DNA from: Gaiella sp.
Lineage (GTDB): Bacteria; Actinomycetota; Thermoleophilia; Gaiellales; Gaiellaceae
NCBI GenBank assembly: GCA_027493885.1
Contig: JAOSJZ010000001.1
Coordinates: 682,001-746,000 of the forward strand
Direction of reading: 5' to 3'
DNA: 64,000 bases
Shown: positions 42,454-52,475 of the stretch, piece after piece
Layout: the number at the start of each line of letters is the position of its first letter
Numbering within the stretch: the stretch's first letter is position 1
The notes under the pieces: model-generated
Told to the model about the DNA's origin: nothing
Databases searched by the model: none
Seen by the model: only the letters and a program-made list of their open reading frames with translations
Translations under genes and position numbers: made by a program

Positions 42454-45400
42454 CTACTGGTCGACGGGCAGCCTGCGTCGATCCGCTCGCTCGACCGCGT
42501 GCGCGACGACGGCCTCCGTGAGCTCGGAGTCGAGTCCGTAGAGCGCGCAGACGAGCCGCTCGACCCGCTCGGCCTTCTCGCGGCCCTCGTCGAGCAGGCG
42601 CTGCACGCTCGCCACGCGTCGCTCGGCCGCCGCCTCGAACGCGTCGAGGTCACGCGGCAGGAGGACCGCGCCCACGTCGTCGACGGCTCCCTCGCCGACG
42701 ATCTCGTGCAGGAGGTCGAGCCGCCGACCCTCGCCGACGACGCGGCCGGTCTCCGTGGCGCCGCGCCGGAACGCGAGCGCGGCGGGCTCGGCGCGACGCG
42801 CCTTCCCCCGCCGGAGTGCCCTCGATCGTCAGCGCGGGATCGAGCCGGACCGACACCGTCTCCTTCGCCGGGAGCGTCGTGACGAGCGCCGGGCGGTCGA
42901 CGACGACGGGGCCTGTGCGCCACGGGTCCTTCACGGTGCGGCCGAGGTCGCGGACGACGGTGCGGTGCGGCAGGAGCGCGAGCCGGTTCGCGGCGATCTC
43001 GCGGACGACAGCGGCGATCTCGTCGGCCCGCGGGTCGCCCTCGGGCCTTCGATACGGCATCTCGTTCATCCGCTTCGGCTCGTAGTTACGCCGAACGTGC
43101 CAGGGCGTCTTCCCCCGCACCGCGTACCAGAGGTCGAGCAGCTCGCTGTTCAGGAGCCCGCACAGGTAGGCAACCGGCGCGTCCGCGTCGCGGCCGACAA
43201 CGAGGGTCGACTTGATCGACGGCTGCCACTCGCCCGTCTCGTCGAGCGCGAAGCGGCCGCGGTCGGTGCGGTAGAGAGCGATCACCTTCGGCGCGCACAT
43301 GTCGGCCTTCGAGCGCGGCCAGGCCGCCTCGTACCAGTGGCGCCTGGGATTCCGTGCGATCTCGGCGCGCGTCGCGAGCAGAGGTTTCGCAGGCTCGAGC
43401 GCCTCGAGCACGGCCGCCGGGGGATCACGCCTGATCACGACCAGCCACGCCGAGTCGTCGGCGTCGATCGCGCCGTAGAGGAGCGCCCGCGACTCGGGTG
43501 AGCGGACGAGCGTCTCCGGGTGATCGCTCCACGGCGCCTCGCGGGATGCGGCGAGCGGTAGCTCGAGGATCGGCGCTCCGATCTCGAGGCCGTTTCGCCC
43601 GAGCGCGTCGCGGTCGGGGGCACTCAACCGCCGTTCGATCCGCCGGGTTTAGGCATCCGCACCGGTCTGGATGCCCTGGAAAACCTTCCAGGACTCCGCG
43701 AGCGGCTCGACGGCCGATGCAGGATCGGCGAGACGTCCGGCGAGGTGCGCCACCGCACGCGCCGCGACGTCGCGCGACCCGAACTTCACCGGCCAGGGCA
43801 CGTCGCCGCGGAGCGCCGCTTGCGCGAGCTCGTGGACGTGGATGCCGCGGCGGCGGCCGCGCCGTCCGGCGAACCGGCTCGCCATCTCGTCGAGGAGCTC
43901 CGCGCGCGTCATCCCGCCGACCGAGGCCTCGTCCTCGAGCGCAACGACGCGAAGCTTGTGCGCTTTCGGCGCCGGTCCCTTCGTCGCCACGAGGATCGCG
44001 CTCTCGACCGTCGGCGTCGGCGCCGGCCCCTGGTCGGCCGCGAACACGCGGTAGCTCCCGAACAGGTACAGCTCGCGCAGCGTGAGCTCGGCAGCGAGGC
44101 GCTCGCGGAGGAAGTCCGCGTTTCCGGCGTTCATCCAGCCCGCGGGGACGATCACGCAGAGCGTGCCGCCGGGCCGCAGCTTCTCGACCGCGAGGAGCAG
44201 GAAGTAGTAGAGGTAGTCGGTCTTCCCCCGGTACGTGCCCTTCCAGGCGGGGATCGCGCGAAGGCGGTCGAAGAGCGGCTTGTTGTTCGCCTCGGCGACG
44301 TACGGCGGGTTCCCCACCACGAGGTCGAACGTCCCGTCGTGCTTCAACTCCTCGTAGGCGCCGCGCTTCTCGGCCTCCACCGGCACGACGTCGTAGATGT
44401 CGTCCTCGACGAGCTCCGCGGTGTCCTTGCGGAGCTTCGCCCCGACCGGAAGGCTGGCCGCAGACGTCCCGCGCGTCGCGAGGCTGTCGGTGCGGAGGAC
44501 GCCGAGCACGAACGTGGGCGGTTCGACGTGGCGCAGCTTCAGGCGGCCGAGGAGGCGCGAGACCTGGAGCAGGAGGTTGATCTCGGTGAGGTAGTACGGG
44601 AACGGGCTGATCTCGCCGCCCGCGAAGCCGCGGGTGATGGCGGTGAGCGCCTCGCCGAGACCGCGCACGTCGTCGTCCGCGATCCCCGAGTCGTCGACCA
44701 GCCGGCGGGCCGCCTCGACGAGGAAGCCGCCCGAGCCGGTCGCGAAGTCGAAGAGCCGTACCGGCTTTCGCTCGTCGCCTTCGATCCGGAACAGGCCACC
44801 GGGGCCGACGAACCCGGCGCGGTCGAGCATGAAGCGCACGACGTCGCGCGGTGTGAAGAACTGACCCAGCCGGTCTCGGTCGATCTCGCCGACGTACGAG
44901 ACGTAGAGGGCGCCGAGCGCGTCCTGGTCGAGCCGTCCGAGCGGGACGGCGCCGAGGCGGTAGAGGACGTCCACCAGCACGGGCTCGGACGGCGTGTACC
45001 ACTCGTAGTTGTTCGAGGCCGCGAACAGGGTCCGGTAGCGCTCCGAGCCGAAGGTCATCGCGCGCTTCAGCACGTCGCGGACGCTCTCGCGCATCTGCGT
45101 GTAGACGTCGTCGAAGCCGCCGTCGTACAGCGCCTCGTCGACGAACTGCACGTCCTCCCAGGCGCGGTACAGGAGCGTCCGCGTCAACGAGAGATAGGCG
45201 ACGCGGAGGAGGTACTGACGCCAGACGCGCTCGGCGATCCCTCCCGCAGAGCGCCAGGCGACGGCGTCTCTGGGCAACTCGTCGAGGTTTGCGCCCGGCT
45301 CGACGTCGAGCGCGATCTGCTCGAGCTCGTGGAGGAGACGCTCCTCGCGCCCCGGGGAGGCGGCAAGGTAGAGCTCGAGGTCGGCGGTCAACGAGTCCGC

Positions 45401-46096
45401 GTCCCGTGCGAGGTCACTCGCCAGCAGGCGGAGCTGCTCGACGAGGAACTCGACGTCGACCGTTACTTGCTCGCCCGCCTCGAGCCGCATCGACCACGAG
45501 GGCTGCTCCCGGATGTGCCGGATCTTCCCGACCGTGTCGAGCTCCCGGTAGCCGAACGCCTCGCAGAACGCAAGGAATGCGTCGATCTCGGGCCCCGGCA
45601 GCGCCTCCCCACGTGCGACGTGCCACAAAGGCAGGACCGGGAAGGAGAGCGCCGCCTCGTGGGCCTTCGAGCCCTTCCGGTAGACGCGCAGCTCGCGCAG
45701 GTTGAAGAGGATGCCGTAGCGGAGTGACCGCTGGCCGACGTACGACTGGATCTGGGCCACGTGACGCGCGCCGAAGCCCTCGTTCGATCCCTTCGCGTCG
45801 AGCACGAACGGGTGCGCGATGACGTCGATCGGCGTGAAGTCGGGCTTGAGCCCGCTCTTGCCCAGCTGGGGAAAGTAGGCGCCGGTCGGGAAGCCGAGCA
45901 CGCGCTCGACGATACGGGCGAGGATCGGCTCGGTCAGCGTCTCCTCGTCCGCCTGCGTGGTAGACGTGGCGAGGTAGTCCGCAACGTTCGTCGCGCCCGG
46001 CCTCAGGCCCGCGTAGCGGCCGGCGTGCTCGTCGAGGACGGCGGCAAGCGCCGCGAGCCTCGGATCGACCGCCGGGGCGTTGCGCTTCCGGCTCAA
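42454..46096 (-). pseudogene. type IIG-like restriction-methylation enzyme (Eco57I family), interrupted
   Basis: A single large restriction-modification polypeptide of about 1213 residues if repaired. The N-terminal nuclease region has KPDFTPIDVIAHPFVLDAKGS, a PD-(D/E)xK pattern. The N6-adenine methylase has motif I FDFATGSGGFLVEAARR and motif IV FDLVVGNPPYVAEANN. The segment GIQTGADA is then cut by an in-frame TAA (43651-43649), where relatives have Tyr. The frame resumes at once as TRRIERRLSAPDRDAL, the target-recognition part with NYEPKRMNEMPYRRPEGD. An extra base in the C5 run 42805-42809 shifts the end, which closes as LPVDQ. The upstream 815 residues may still be made. No separate S or R gene is adjacent. 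Confidence 0.85.
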
Positions 46097-46149
46097 TCTC
46101 GGCGCACTTCCGCGACGAATCCGACCGGTGTGCCCGGTACTGTCGCAGC

Positions 46150-46407
46150 ATGTCCGTGCAGCCGGTCGAAACCCTCGGGCTTGCCGCGCCGGGGTCCGTC
46201 GACGCGCTCGACGCGCACGAACTCGACGCGCTGACGAGCGCCGCGGCCTGGTACTTCAAGTACCACGGGCGCATGATCGCGGAACGAGCGGACGATCGGT
46301 CGGCCGCCGCACTTGCGCAGCGCGACGACTTCCTCGATCTCCACGCGGCCCTCGGGAAGCTCGGCGTGCGCCTTGCACTTCCGTCCGGCCTCAAGCCCCG
46401 CGACTAG
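46150..46407 (+). CDS. small hypothetical protein
   Basis: An 85-residue, mostly helical, acidic protein: MSVQPVETLGLAAPGSVDAL, then ALTSAAAWYFKYHGRMIAER and DDFLDLHAALGKLGVRLALPSG. I recognise no family. The upstream TACTGT (46138-46143), six nt before ATG 46150, fits the leaderless promoter pattern of this window. It is divergent from the restriction-methylase gene and 62 nt before the acyl-CoA dehydrogenase. It could be an accessory of either; no evidence favours one. Confidence 0.6.
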   Translation: MSVQPVETLGLAAPGSVDALDAHELDALTSAAAWYFKYHGRMIAERADDRSAAALAQRDDFLDLHAALGKLGVRLALPSGLKPRD

Positions 46408-46468
46408 CGCGCCGACGAAGGTCTGCAGCGATAGGGGCGCGCGAGGTGCGGCTACGATCCCGCGCGGC

Positions 46469-47602
46469 GTGGACCTCGACCTGACCTCAGAGCAGGAGCT
46501 GATCCGGGACACGGTGCGGGCGTTCGCACGCGAGCGCGTCGCCCCCGTCGCGGAGGAGCTCGACCGGGAGGCGCGCTTCCCGGTCGAGCTCGTCCGCGAG
46601 CTGGCGGAGCTCGGTCTGATGGGAATCCCGATCTCCGAGCGCTACGGCGGCGCGGGCGGCGACACCGTCTCGTACGCGATCGCGATCGAGGAGCTGACGC
46701 GGATCGACTCGTCGGTGGCGATCACCGTCGCCGCGCACACCTCGCTCGGCACGATGCCGATCAACCTGTTCGGCTCGGACGAGCAGAAGGAGCGGTGGCT
46801 CCCCGACCTGGCCTCGGGGCGCAAGCTCGCGGCGTTCGGCCTCACGGAGCCCGACGCGGGCTCCGACGCGGGGGCGACCCGCACGACGGCGGAGCTGCGC
46901 GACGGCTCGTGGGTGGTCAACGGGTCGAAGATGTTCATCACCAACGCCGGCACCGAGCTCACGTGGGGCGTGACCATTACCGCGCGCACGGGTGAGGACG
47001 AGATCTCGAACATCGTGGTCGAGAACGGTACGCCCGGCTACGAGATCTCCGGGCCGCTGCACAAGCTGGGCTGGAAGGCCTCCGACACGCGCGAGCTCAC
47101 GTTCGCCGACTGCGCCGTCCCGGAGGGAAACCTCCTCGGGCCACGAGGAGAAGGGTTCCACCAGTTCCTCGAGATCCTCGACGGGGGCCGCATCTCGGTC
47201 GCCGCGATGGGCGTCGGGCTGGCGCAGGGCGCCTACGACCTCGCCGACGCCTACGCACGGGAGCGTCGGCAGTTCGGCAAGCAGATCGGAAAGTTCCAGG
47301 CCGTCGCGTTCAAGCTCGCCGACATGGCGGTCGAGATCGAGGCCGGCCGGCAGCTCGTCTCCAAGGCGGCGTGGCTCAAGGACCAGGGCCGCCCGTTCGC
47401 GCTCGAGGCGGCGATGGCGAAGCTCTACACGGGGGAGCTCTCCCACCGCGTCGTCAACCAGGCCCTCCAGATCCACGGCGGCTACGGGTTCATGGACGAG
47501 TTCCCGATCTCGCGCCTCTACCGCGACCAGAAGATCCTCGAGATCGGCGAGGGCACGAACGAGGTGCAGCGGATGGTGATTGCGAAGCATCTGGGGCTCT
47601 GA
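46469..47602 (+). CDS. acyl-CoA dehydrogenase
   Basis: A 377-residue FAD enzyme introducing a 2,3-double bond into an acyl-CoA. Present are GIPISERYGGAGGDTVSYAI, the FAD/substrate loop FGLTEPDAGSDAGATRT, WVVNGSKMFITNAGT, RRQFGKQIGKFQAV, and IHGGYGFMDEFPISRLYRD followed by KILEIGEGTNEVQR, whose Glu (IGEGTNE) is the catalytic base of this class. GTG 46469 was chosen because it fits the family N-terminus DLDLTSEQELIRDTV, with TACGAT ten nt upstream. A 17-bp terminator hairpin starts within its last codons. Confidence 0.93.
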   Translation: MDLDLTSEQELIRDTVRAFARERVAPVAEELDREARFPVELVRELAELGLMGIPISERYGGAGGDTVSYAIAIEELTRIDSSVAITVAAHTSLGTMPINLFGSDEQKERWLPDLASGRKLAAFGLTEPDAGSDAGATRTTAELRDGSWVVNGSKMFITNAGTELTWGVTITARTGEDEISNIVVENGTPGYEISGPLHKLGWKASDTRELTFADCAVPEGNLLGPRGEGFHQFLEILDGGRISVAAMGVGLAQGAYDLADAYARERRQFGKQIGKFQAVAFKLADMAVEIEAGRQLVSKAAWLKDQGRPFALEAAMAKLYTGELSHRVVNQALQIHGGYGFMDEFPISRLYRDQKILEIGEGTNEVQRMVIAKHLGL

Positions 47603-47630
47603 GGCCCCGCTTGCGGGGCCTCAGAGCCCC
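47593..47630 (+). terminator. 17-bp perfect hairpin overlapping the acyl-CoA dehydrogenase stop codon
   Basis: GGGGCTCTGAGGCCCCG (47593-47609), loop CTTG, and its exact complement (47614-47630). The last codons GGG CTC TGA are in the left arm. There is no T-tract. Confidence 0.7.
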
Positions 47631-47647
47631 AGCCACCTTCCCGAGCA

Positions 47648-47671
47648 GGTGTCCGACTTCAGTCGGACACC
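47648..47671. repeat. palindromic repeat GGTGTCCGACT hairpin
   Basis: GGTGTCCGACT-TC-AGTCGGACACC, an 11-bp perfect stem. It shares its outer GGTGTC/GACACC arms with the hairpin at 47702 and the MITE ends at 20423-20647. It lies between convergent genes. Confidence 0.7.
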
Positions 47672-47701
47672 GACGTACCTCCACCGCGCCCCCGAGCCGG
47701 A

Positions 47702-47725
47702 GGTGTCGGACTGAAGTCCGACACC
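47702..47725. repeat. palindromic repeat GGTGTCGGACT hairpin
   Basis: GGTGTCGGACT-GA-AGTCCGACACC, an 11-bp perfect stem, 30 nt from the previous hairpin. The outer arms are identical, while the inner arm differs (CGGACT versus CCGACT). It lies just after the kelch gene's stop and may terminate that operon. Confidence 0.7.
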
Positions 47726-47732
47726 GGTGGAC

Positions 47733-48653
47733 TCATCCGACCCGTAGCCGCTCCACGACCGGGCTGTCCCGGAGCGCCGTCGTGCAGCCACCGATCGCGT
47801 ACAGCGACCCGCTGACCACGAACGCCGCGAGCGCATGCCTCGGCACCTCCGGCGCCGGCCCGTCGCGCCAACGCCCCGTCCCGGCGTCGTAGACCTGGTA
47901 GGTCGACTCCCAGACCGCGTGGAGGCGATCGCCGTCGACGGCGAGCCCGAGCAACTCCATCGGCTCGGGGAGCGCCGGCCCGGCGCGCCAGCGACCGGTA
48001 CGCGGGTCGAAGATCCAGACCTCGCGCAGCACCCGCTCGCCGCGCCGGCCGCCGACGACCCAGAGCTCTCCCTGGAACGCCACGGCGCCGAACGCGTGCA
48101 CGGCGCGCGGCAGCGGCGTCCCGCGCCGCCAGCGGTTGGCGGCCCGCTCGTGGACGAAGACGTCGCGCCGCTCGCGCCCCTCGGCGTAGCCTCCGAGCGC
48201 GTAGAGGCGGCCGTCCAGTGCGACAAGCCGGTGGTTGAAGCGCGGGGCGGGGAGCGGCGCAAGCGCCCTCCACCGCCCGCCGCGCGGGTCGAGCTCGAGC
48301 ACGCTCGTGACGTTGCCCGCGGCGGTCGTGCCGCCGGCGACGACGAACCTGCCGCGAAAAGCCGTGCCGGCTGCGGACCGCGTCGGTACCGGGAGCGGCG
48401 CCAGCGTCGTCCAGGCGTCGCCCCGGGGGTCGTAGCGGGACACGGTGGCGAGCGGCCGCCCGGTCTCCCCCACCATCCCGCCCGCGACGTAGATGCGGCC
48501 GCCGGTCGCCGCGGCCGCGGCGTAGCTTCGTCGCTGCGAGAGAGACGCGACACGCTCCCAGGCGGCTGCCGGCGTGGAGGCTCCCGCCGAGGCGAGCGCC
48601 CCCACGACCGCGCCCCCACAGACGACGGCGAGCGCGACGGCGAGCGCTCTCAC
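47733..48653 (-). CDS. secreted kelch-repeat beta-propeller protein
   Basis: A 306-residue exported protein. A signal peptide covers about residues 1-26 ([22 protein letters not shown], split). About six kelch repeats follow with the GG...Y..W pattern: [59 protein letters not shown] and [16 protein letters not shown], each with an RW or AW partner. Kelch propellers bind proteins or glycans; no oxidase residues are evident. GTG 48653 overlaps the oppF stop (GTGA), so it is co-translated with the peptide transporter and may serve it at the cell surface. Confidence 0.85.
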   Translation of the reverse strand: MRALAVALAVVCGGAVVGALASAGASTPAAAWERVASLSQRRSYAAAAATGGRIYVAGGMVGETGRPLATVSRYDPRGDAWTTLAPLPVPTRSAAGTAFRGRFVVAGGTTAAGNVTSVLELDPRGGRWRALAPLPAPRFNHRLVALDGRLYALGGYAEGRERRDVFVHERAANRWRRGTPLPRAVHAFGAVAFQGELWVVGGRRGERVLREVWIFDPRTGRWRAGPALPEPMELLGLAVDGDRLHAVWESTYQVYDAGTGRWRDGPAPEVPRHALAAFVVSGSLYAIGGCTTALRDSPVVERLRVG

Positions 48654-49497
48654 ATCGCGACGGCGCCTTGCAGCCGGCGCCGTTCCGCCTTGCGCTCCTG
48701 CATCCGGCCCGGGTCGGGGACGGGGACGGACGCGAGCAGCGCCTTCGTGTACGCCACCTGCGGATGCTCGTAGACCTGCTTCGCAGGGCCGCTCTCGACG
48801 ATGCGGCCGCGGTGCATCACGGCGATCCGGTCGCTGACCGAGCGCACGACGGCGAGGTCGTGGGCGATGAAGAGATAGGCGAGCCCGAACTCGGCCTGCA
48901 GGTCCTTGAGCAGGTTGATGATCTGCGCCTGGATCGAGACGTCGAGCGCAGAGACGGGCTCGTCGCAGACGATCAGCCGCGGCGAGAGCGCAAGCGCCCG
49001 GGCAATGCCGATGCGCTGTCTCTGGCCGCCCGAGAACTCGTGCGGGTAGCGGTTGACGTACATCGGGTCGAAGCCGACGACGTCGAGGAGCTCGCGCACG
49101 CGCGCCCGGCGATCCCGTCGCGTGCCGACCCCGTGGACGACGAGAGGCTCGGCGACGATGTTGCCGACGGTCATGCGCGGGTCGAGGGACGAGTACGGGT
49201 CCTGGAAGACGATCTGCGCATTGCGGCGCACGCGGCGTAGCTCCTCCCCCGAGAGCTCGGTCAGCTCGCGGCCCTCGAAGCGCACCGAGCCGCTCGTGGG
49301 CCGCATCAGCTGGAGGACGCAGAAGCCGGTCGTCGACTTGCCCGACCCGGACTCGCCCACGAGCCCGAGCGTCTCGCCCGCGGCGATGTCGAAGCTGACA
49401 CCGGCGACGGCATCGACGTAGTCGACCGTCCGCTCGAAGAACAGGCCCCGCTTCACGGGAAACCGCTTGACGAGATCGCGCACCTCCAAGAGCGCGC

Positions 49498-49501
<4 letters not shown>
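48650..49501 (-). CDS. oligopeptide ABC transporter ATP-binding protein OppF-like
   Basis: A 283-residue ATPase with Walker [10 protein letters not shown], the Q-loop region [17 protein letters not shown], the signature [15 protein letters not shown], Walker [15 protein letters not shown] and the H-loop AHDLAVV. The N-terminal extension with [17 protein letters not shown] is usual for the OppF half. It energises peptide or nickel-type import with its OppD partner. ATG 49501 overlaps the oppD stop (ATGA). It lacks the long C-terminal CxxC-containing extension present in OppD here. The import substrate is inferred from the operon. Confidence 0.93.
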
Positions 49502-50513
<1,012 letters not shown>

Positions 50514-50517
<4 letters not shown>

Positions 50518-51479
50518 GTCTCCCTCGTCCTCGGATCGAGCGCGTCGCGAAGGCCGTCGGCGATGAAGTTCGCGCAGAGGATGAGGTACGCGATCGCGAC
50601 GGAGGGGACGATGATGATGTGAGGGGACGTCCGGTAGGCGCGATAGCCGTCCTGCGCCATCGAGCCCCAGGACGCGTCGGGCGGGCTGATGCCGAGCCCG
50701 ATGAACGAGAGGAACGCCTCGCCGAGGATGACCCCGGGGAGCTCGAGGAAGACCGCGATCACGAGCACGCCGAGCGTGTTCGGCAGCAGGTGGCGCCCGA
50801 GGACGCGGAGCCAGCGCGCGCCGACCGCGTGCGCCGCCCGGACGTAGTCGTTCTCCTTGAGCGTGATGATCTGCCCGCGCACGATCCGGGCCGTGGTGAA
50901 CCAGGACGCGATCGACAGCGCGACGACCATCGTCCAGAAGTTGCCGCCGCCGAAGATTGCGAGGACGATGATCGCGAACGGCAGGTACGGCAGACCGTAG
51001 AGCGCGTCGAGAATCCGCATCAGCGTGTTGTCGACGAAGCCGCCGAGGAAGCCCGCGATCGCTCCGTAGGCGACCCCGATCGAGAGGATCACGAGCGTCG
51101 CGGCGAAGCCGATCCCGATCGAGACGCGACCGCCGAGCGCCGTGCGCGTGAACAGGTCGCGCCCGAACTGGTCGGTCCCGAACGGGTGCGCGAGTGACGG
51201 GCTCTCGCTCGCCTGCGAGAAGTCCACCTCGTACGGGTCGTACGGCGAGACGAGCGGCCAGACGAGGCAGTAGGCGAGGAGCGCGAGGAAGGCGACGCCC
51301 GCGATCACCGCCGCCCGGTTGCGGATGTAGCGGTACCACGCGTCCCGCCATAGGCTCGAGGCGCGCACCGGCGTGCCGGCCTCGCCCGGCACGCCATTGG
51401 GCAGCTCCGGGTAGCGGCGCTCCCTCCGCAGGCGCAGCGGCGAGAGCAGCGCGCGCCGTTGGTGCGGCGTCGTCGACAT
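50514..51479 (-). CDS. oligopeptide ABC transporter permease OppC-like
   Basis: A 321-residue permease. The N-terminal extension is long and basic (about 1-50), followed by a first helix and the OppC_N segment RNRAAVIAGVAFLALL with HPFGTDQFGRDLFTR, then five further helices with the EAA-like cytoplasmic loop NDYVRAAHAVGARWLRVLGRHLLPN (split). The ending DGLRDALDPRTRET is typical of the DppC/OppC group. The start ATG 51479 shares its A with the stop codon of oppB (TGATG). Confidence 0.92.
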
Positions 51480-52411
51480 CACCGAGCCTCGCGCGTTCGC
51501 GGGTCGAGGATCCCGTAGAGGATGTCGACGACCATGTTCGCGACGATCACGATGAGCGCGAGCAGCACCGTCAGCCCCATTACGACGGAGTAGTCGCGCG
51601 CGGTGACCGCCGTCACGTAGTACCGGCCGATCCCCGGGATCGCGAAGATCTGCTCGATCACGAACGAGCCCGTGATCAGGAAGCCGAGGATCGGCCCGGC
51701 CGCCGTGACGACCGGAATCAGCGAGTTGCGGAGCGTGTGGACCACCACCACACGACGCCGCCGGAGGCCCTTCGCGCGTGCGGTGCGGATGTAGTCCTGC
51801 TGGAGCGTCTCGAGCACCGAGCCGCGCGTCAGCCGGGCGAAGTAGGCCATCGGCCCGAGACCGAGGGCGATCGTGGGTAGGACCTTGCTCTGCCACGACT
51901 CCCAGCCACTCGTCGGGACGTCGAAGACGTCGCCCCAGCGAACGGCGAAGAAGTAGATGAGCAGCGTCGCGACGAGGAAGCTCGGGACGGCGAAGCCGAC
52001 GTTCGCGACGACCATCGCCGTGTAATCCGGCCACTTGTTCGCGCGCAGGGCCGCGAGCAGGCCGAGCGGGATGCCGAACACGAGCGCGAACGCCATCGCG
52101 AGCGCACCGAGCTCGAGCGACGGGGGAAAGTGCTCCCGGACGATGTCGTTGACATCGCGGTTGCGGAGCACGAGCGACGGGCCGAGGTCGAGCGTGACCA
52201 CGCCCTTCACGTAGCGGAGGTACTGCACGTACCACGGGTCGTCGAGCCCGTACTTCTCCTCGAGGTTCTGCTGGATCGACTCGGGTATCGCCCGCTCGGA
52301 ATGCCGGAACGGGTTGCCCTCGATCTGCCGCATGAGGACGAAGGTCATCAGGATCACGAGCAGGATCACCGGCACCGTCCAGAGCACCCGGCGGACGATC
52401 AGGCGCGTCAT
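51479..52411 (-). CDS. oligopeptide ABC transporter permease OppB-like
   Basis: A 310-residue permease. The first helix RLIVRRVLWTVPVILLVILM is followed by a large outer loop (EGNPFRHSERAIPES..LEEKYGLDDPWYVQYLRY), typical of OppB/DppB. The core has LGLGPMAYFARLTRGSVLETL and the EAA loop DYIRTARAKGLRRRRVVVVHTLRN (split), then SFVIEQIFAIPGIGRYYV and the end DILYGILDPRTREAR. ATG 52411 is 64 nt after oppA, with an 11-bp hairpin between them. Confidence 0.92.
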   Translation of the reverse strand: MTRLIVRRVLWTVPVILLVILMTFVLMRQIEGNPFRHSERAIPESIQQNLEEKYGLDDPWYVQYLRYVKGVVTLDLGPSLVLRNRDVNDIVREHFPPSLELGALAMAFALVFGIPLGLLAALRANKWPDYTAMVVANVGFAVPSFLVATLLIYFFAVRWGDVFDVPTSGWESWQSKVLPTIALGLGPMAYFARLTRGSVLETLQQDYIRTARAKGLRRRRVVVVHTLRNSLIPVVTAAGPILGFLITGSFVIEQIFAIPGIGRYYVTAVTARDYSVVMGLTVLLALIVIVANMVVDILYGILDPRTREAR

Positions 52412-52438
52412 GTCTCGGGTGGCCGGGGAGCGAAGGCC

Positions 52439-52465
52439 GGGCGGCGGCCGCGAAGGCCGCCGCCC
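52439..52465 (-). terminator. oppA-oppB intercistronic hairpin
   Basis: GGGCGGCGGCC (52439-52449) pairs exactly with GGCCGCCGCCC (52455-52465) around the 5-nt loop GCGAA. It lies between the binding-protein gene and the permease genes, where partial termination or mRNA stabilisation usually favours the binding protein. Confidence 0.6.
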
Positions 52466-52475
52466 TCGGGCGCTT

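Noticed and set aside
43745-45727. 660-residue plus-strand frame opposite the restriction-methylase
   Set aside because: No domain, biased to Arg/Glu/Val; complements a frame with NPPY and other motifs.
42454-46096. BREX/PglX or larger defence island
   Set aside because: The methylase resembles PglX in outline, but no brxA/B/C/L or pglZ-like gene, helicase or nuclease partner lies on either side; the neighbours are an MFS pump and metabolic genes.
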